Origin: Candidatus Gastranaerophilales bacterium
GTDB lineage: Bacteria > Cyanobacteriota > Vampirovibrionia > Gastranaerophilales > Gastranaerophilaceae
Length of the DNA stretch: 64,000 bases
Reading direction: 5' to 3'
NCBI GenBank assembly: GCA_944325065.1
Contig: CALUYS010000002.1
Coordinates: forward strand, 62,001 to 126,000
The position numbers were made by a program, and so were the translations under genes. Below are positions 61,001 through 64,000 of this stretch, in pieces; positions within the stretch are counted from its first letter, which is position 1; the number at the start of each line of letters is the position of its first letter. Below the pieces are notes generated by a model, which was given only the letters and a program-made list of their open reading frames with translations, ran no database searches and was not told the origin of the DNA.

Positions 61001-63925
61001 GATATCAATATATCTGGTTCAGTTACAACAAATGGTGACACATTAATAGTTCAAGGTGCAGAAGGTGCATTGAATATAACAGGAGCTATTAATAATAATT
61101 CACAAGGTAAAACAGTAATAAGCAATGTAAATGGTTCTTCATTTAATGTTGGCAATATGAATACAAATGGTTTTACATTGATAGAGAATTCTTCAGATAC
61201 AGATATAGCTTTAAATGGAAATATAAATACGAATAATGGAGATTTATCAATACAAAATCAAAATTATGAAATAGCAATAAATAAAACTGATGTAGAAAAT
61301 TCTGATGCAGTTTCATTAACACGTAATAGTGTCGATTCGCCTAATAAGAATGGCGGAATTGTAGCAAATGGAACGCTTGCAGGTAATGATATATATATTC
61401 AAAATTCAGGTGATAATGGTATATTAACAAACAATAATATAACAGCATCTGGTAATTTAATGATAACAAGTGATAATGCGAATATTAATTTGCAAAATGG
61501 TAACCTATCAGGTAATAGTGTTATAGTATCAGCATCAAATAACACAACAGGTGGTATAAATATTGATTCCAATATAATATCCCAAGAAATGTTATTACTT
61601 GAAAACGCAGGTAGTGGTAATATTATCGTTAATGGAAATCTTACAGGTAATAATGGAAATGTATTGATTGAAAATCAAACATATGATATAGAAACACCAC
61701 GTGCTTCATTTAATAATGATTATATAGTTCTTGATGTAAACCGAATAAATCAAGCATCAAAAAATACAAATAGCGGGATATATACAACAGGTGCAATAAG
61801 TGGTGCTAATATTTACATTCAAAACTCTGGTAATCAAGGTATTGAAGCTAATTCAAATATTACATCTCAAGGTGATGTGTTGATTACAAATAATGCTGGA
61901 AGTATTAATTTGGTGGGTAAGAATATAATTGGTAATAATATTACTGTTTCAAATTCAAATAATGCAAATAGTGGTATAACTGTAGGTTCGAATATTACAG
62001 CTCAAAATGCTGGTATGTTGACAATAGAAAATGCAGCACCTGGTTCAATATTATTAAATGGTAATTTAAATGCAAATGGCGGTTATATTATAGTAGAAAA
62101 TCAAACATACGATATAGCAACACCACGTGTTTCATTTAATAATGATTATATAGTTCTTGATGTAAACCGAATAAATCAAGCATCACAATATGTTGATGGT
62201 GGTATAGTTGCAAATGGTACAATAAATGGAGGCGATATATTTATACAAAATGCAGGTAGTGAAGGTATTGCTGTAAATAATAACATAACATCCGATAATT
62301 TAATGATAACTAATGATAATGGTGGGATTAGTATCGGAAATGTTGATATTGTAGCTCAATATCGTGATGTAGTAATTTCAAATTCAAACAATGCTACAGG
62401 TGGTATAAATATAGCAGCTGACATACAAGCAAACAATGGAGATGTTGTTGTTGAAAATGCAGGAAATGGCAACATTGAATTAGGCATAACAAGTGCTTTA
62501 TCAGGCGATCGTGTTCTTGTAGAAAATCAAACATACGATATAGCAACGCCACGTTTTCCTGAAGGAGATAATATATTGCTAGGTGTTGAACGTAGCGAAA
62601 TACCATCTTCTAATCAAAATGGTGGTATAATCTCAAACGGTAATATAAGTGGTAATGAAGTTTATATCCAAAATTCAGGAGATAATGGTATAACTACAAA
62701 TGGTGATATTCAAGGTAATGATGTAGTTGCAATAACTAATAATAGTGGTGCAATAAGTTTGAATAATGGTGGCACTGTGAGTGGAAATGAAGTTATTATC
62801 TCGCAATCAAATCAAGGAACAGGCGGTGTTACAATTGATTCAAATGTAACAGGAACAAATTTAGTTCTGATAGAAAATGCAGGTTCAGGGGATCTTTCAA
62901 TAGGTGGTGATGTGAATGGCGGAAACATATCTGTTCAAAATCAAACATATGACATAGAAACCCCACAATTTAAACATAATGATGGTTTAATTACACTTGA
63001 TGTAAATCGAATAGATCAAGATACACCAAATAAAGATGGCGGAATTATAATTGATGGTGATATAACAGGCAATGAAGATACAAAAATACAAAATTCAGGT
63101 GATGATGGCATAATAGCAAATGGTGATGTTACAGGCGGTGATGTTGCTATCACTAATAATGGAGGTGATGTTAACATAAATGGTAATGTTGATGGTGATA
63201 ATGTAACAATTTCAAATTCTGATAATGGCGGTGAAGTTAACATAAATGGTAATGTTGACGGAAATGATGTACTTGTTGAAAATAATGGTAGCGGAGATAT
63301 CAATAATCCTAATAATGTAAACGGAGATATAAAAGATCATGAATATGGTATAGAAACACCACGTAATCCATCAAATGACCCATATATAACACTTGATGTG
63401 ACACGTAATCCATTCCCTTCTCCTATAATCCCAACACCAACACCAACACCAACACCAACGCCTGTTCCAACTCCAAATAGTACTCCAGAATTAAAAGATA
63501 ATGATCCAACAAGGCTTATATATGATCGTGAACAAGATAATAATTTCTTAGAGTTAAAACGTGAATCAATAAGATATGGAGTTAATGGAGATTCATTATC
63601 GTTAAACGAAGGAAGCGAGCACATTGAAAGTATAGTTGATATATCTAAAACAGGTTTAGCTGTAAAGACTGATGGTAATTTAAAACTTAACGATGAAGTA
63701 AAGGTTAGCTTTGCTTATAAAGGAATAGAGGTAGATGCAACAGCTAAAGTTATGCGAGTTAATCAATCTAATAACATTGCAGGGTTGAAATTTACAGATT
63801 TAGATACTTTAACAGCAAATAAAATATTATATCTAAGTATGTTAAATGAAGCTCAAAAAGAACAAACAGCTGCAAATGATCAAAATCAACAGCCTTCGTT
63901 TATGAATGTACTATCAAAGCTGTAG
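58004..63925 (+). CDS. Giant TpsA adhesin with C-terminal PilZ domain
   Basis: A 1973-residue exported adhesin starting at ATG 58004 (AGGAG 11 bases upstream; an upstream GTG at 57965 is possible). A basic signal sequence (LKRVVASFLAIATIGFQANL) and TPS domain (NGVYNINPSQTSG, AIFVSPRGFVVGSSGVVNVG) resemble the previous gene. A long beta-helix follows, including six copies of a 140-residue unit. A Thr-Pro linker at about 1806-1828 leads into a PilZ-type domain: R1853-x3-R1857, then D1879-I-S1881-x2-G1884, then IAGLKFTDLD, which is the canonical c-di-GMP-binding arrangement RxxxR...(D/N)xSxxG. A 50-residue tail follows. A surface adhesin carrying a c-di-GMP domain at its C-terminus is odd. The transporter is TpsB at 53215. 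Confidence 0.85.
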   Translation: MRLNKLKKKKGNLKRVVASFLAIATIGFQANLVGFASNITGITGNNGVYNINPSQTSGTTGYRQYTNFTLDNGHTANLIFNGINRFINAVDNKVTINGILNSVNGSGAFANGRAIFVSPRGFVVGSSGVVNVGSLGVYTPTLAAYNSFKNLSLDQMSDALLNGYGLVGDGHITIDGMILTREGITLNSPSVYIGDNAKMAHGFKSNNSQYSQDTIAQYSQLDVQNARNNAGKLFELIVNGGKNNFNSSDIDFSAQNGNVAINTGSNYNFKNATMVANGNVDIKTNNMVTQDTSNILDDNRIHELGGKTYVANDYNFESIVKDTFVNRKGETASGRATIKVTGEINAKNISIKNKISDDVIAKLNDWEHNSSSNMHVLENSKLNATNSINLENDGLQMIVAGDLNLDNYNNVAGAGINIINNSAYVGPGNTFGTYIDGNITVNNGDLNVITNFKGPNTSASSIGFDKNSNINVTNGNVYISMADNLMNDAKGGYGGIYLLGNTINIKEQGNLTISDYSKIIGDNSVVGGRVMLNGNIDLENGDVNITKFRPYGNTIDGNDNLALIPDTNIYNLGTIIANGNIDIKNEVGGIVANGTIASTDNGNSNYNGINIVTTENSRGQLTVGGKLTSDKNINIEHSGTGELKVSSQPEYFYFKTQFIDNVSMVSSVALSDTPNEIEYEESTLVYFDGDVINTKDLYISNKALIESKGSDGKISLVYKGIDGGVNINSDLNSAGGLDIINSGNRGIMFNNDIITAQGNTFINDTGIASININKTLNTGGLEIQNENEGDINVSGTINSSGTVLVRNNTSGKIDISGALNNSSTNGTTKIVNETSNVGGINVSGAIGARNETTITNKGDSLINISGDVVDNIVGIAVEQANAGVNGGVSISKDITTSGYLTISNKGQQGITLTNGTNTTSTGKTTIKDTSNVGINIGNNTNINAGSLAVIKEGQGGINMQGVVSSTGDTLVANYGTDDINISNTFAGGKTTIYNDVNGSDINISGSVTTNGDTLIVQGAEGALNITGAINNNSQGKTVISNVNGSSFNVGNMNTNGFTLIENSSDTDIALNGNINTNNGDLSIQNQNYEIAINKTDVENSDAVSLTRNSVDSPNKNGGIVANGTLAGNDIYIQNSGDNGILTNNNITASGNLMITSDNANINLQNGNLSGNSVIVSASNNTTGGINIDSNIISQEMLLLENAGSGNIIVNGNLTGNNGNVLIENQTYDIETPRASFNNDYIVLDVNRINQASKNTNSGIYTTGAISGANIYIQNSGNQGIEANSNITSQGDVLITNNAGSINLVGKNIIGNNITVSNSNNANSGITVGSNITAQNAGMLTIENAAPGSILLNGNLNANGGYIIVENQTYDIATPRVSFNNDYIVLDVNRINQASQYVDGGIVANGTINGGDIFIQNAGSEGIAVNNNITSDNLMITNDNGGISIGNVDIVAQYRDVVISNSNNATGGINIAADIQANNGDVVVENAGNGNIELGITSALSGDRVLVENQTYDIATPRFPEGDNILLGVERSEIPSSNQNGGIISNGNISGNEVYIQNSGDNGITTNGDIQGNDVVAITNNSGAISLNNGGTVSGNEVIISQSNQGTGGVTIDSNVTGTNLVLIENAGSGDLSIGGDVNGGNISVQNQTYDIETPQFKHNDGLITLDVNRIDQDTPNKDGGIIIDGDITGNEDTKIQNSGDDGIIANGDVTGGDVAITNNGGDVNINGNVDGDNVTISNSDNGGEVNINGNVDGNDVLVENNGSGDINNPNNVNGDIKDHEYGIETPRNPSNDPYITLDVTRNPFPSPIIPTPTPTPTPTPVPTPNSTPELKDNDPTRLIYDREQDNNFLELKRESIRYGVNGDSLSLNEGSEHIESIVDISKTGLAVKTDGNLKLNDEVKVSFAYKGIEVDATAKVMRVNQSNNIAGLKFTDLDTLTANKILYLSMLNEAQKEQTAANDQNQQPSFMNVLSKL
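61256..63400 (+). repeat. Tandem coding repeats (six units, about 140 aa each)
   Basis: Units start at 61256, 61673, 62099, 62525, 62939 and 63335 (periods 417, 426, 426, 414, 396 bases). Each begins with NQTYDI(E/A)TPR or a variant, then a SLTR/LDVNR-like stretch, GGI(V/I), IQN(S/A)G. The stretch 61705-61759 is identical over 55 bases to 62131-62185. Confidence 0.88.
63431..63460 (+). repeat. Hexanucleotide repeat CCAACA coding Thr-Pro linker
   Basis: Four CCAACA units followed by CCAACG encode alternating Pro and Thr. Such simple repeats can change copy number and so linker length. They lie between the beta-helix and the PilZ domain. Confidence 0.9.
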
Positions 63926-63946
63926 ATATCGGGGATATGTTAAATG

Positions 63947-63983
63947 AAAAATGAGAGTATACAAAAACTCTCATTTTTTTTTA
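63947..63983 (+). terminator. Terminator of the TpsA genes
   Basis: AAAAATGAGAGT (63947-63958) pairs with its complement at 63967-63978 and is followed by T residues, just past the adhesin stop. Confidence 0.85.
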
Positions 63984-64000
63984 TTTATTTTTATAATAAA

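Noticed and set aside
61256-63400. Regularly spaced repeats considered as a CRISPR array
   Set aside because: The repeats are coding, more than 400 bases apart, diverged, and have no spacers or cas genes.
53215-63925. Contact-dependent inhibition (CdiBA-type) system
   Set aside because: The large adhesin ends in a PilZ-type domain, not in a toxin, and no immunity gene follows before the terminator.
1-64000. tRNA, rRNA, tmRNA or other structured RNA genes, insertion sequences and replication origin
   Set aside because: Intergenic regions were read for cloverleaf ends, transposase-like frames with inverted ends and DnaA-box clusters; none was convincing.

Overview
The window is AT-rich bacterial chromosome, and its gene content points to a non-photosynthetic relative of cyanobacteria (Melainabacteria/Vampirovibrionia, most likely a gut-type Gastranaerophilales). 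Three things suggest this. The L34 protein has the cyanobacterial-style start (RRTLEGT...SGFRARM). A DUF512 PDZ/radical-SAM protein of the type common in cyanobacteria is present. The envelope is Gram-negative with two-partner secretion, and many proteins carry a short SFG/SFKG-type peptide near the N-terminus. The taxonomic call is inference; no rRNA or tRNA gene was seen.

Layout. 1-2.1 kb is a decayed stretch: the start of a HEAT-repeat gene, two frameshifted gene remnants, an orphan AbrB/MazE-type antitoxin and a small hypothetical gene. 2.1-12.2 kb is mostly housekeeping: rsmD, a glutamate synthase small-subunit homologue, proC, rpmH-rnpA, a Clp-N-repeat protein without ATPase, dapB-asd, a PadR regulator and DUF512. 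12.2-16.6 kb holds a leftward run of unknown proteins (two tandem paralogues, and one Gly/Ala-rich protein with hydrophobic stretches) just beyond a lone FliI/YscN-type ATPase. 16.6-25 kb has manC, two sugar or membrane genes, a SulP transporter, a class II aldolase, an HNH-motif protein and tpiA. 25-29.1 kb is a sigma/anti-sigma pair followed by a kinase-like protein and an abutting HAD phosphatase-like protein. 29.3-37.6 kb has ctpA, nagA, a HEAT protein and the compact operon glyA-wecA-def-fmt-aroH.

37.7-39.5 kb is a small metal-response locus: a BlaI/CopY-type repressor, a secreted protein with 20 cysteines, and a CsoR with the copper-type Cys-His-Cys pattern. A near-consensus promoter there is followed at once by a G-tract inverted repeat that looks like a CsoR operator. 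39.5-53 kb has a proton pyrophosphatase, an HD-domain protein with a duplicated 40-bp segment, a processive GT2, yidC, rmuC, pxpA, yvcK and panBC. The last 11 kb is a two-partner secretion locus: a leftward TpsB transporter and, divergent from it, two TpsA adhesins.

The most interesting candidate systems are (1) the 1973-residue TpsA adhesin that ends in a proline-threonine linker and an apparently intact PilZ (c-di-GMP-binding) domain; (2) the recurring N-terminal SFG/SFKG tag on otherwise unrelated proteins, including kinase-like, HAD, HNH and HEAT proteins, which could be a sorting or secretion signal; and (3) the kinase-like/HAD gene pair.
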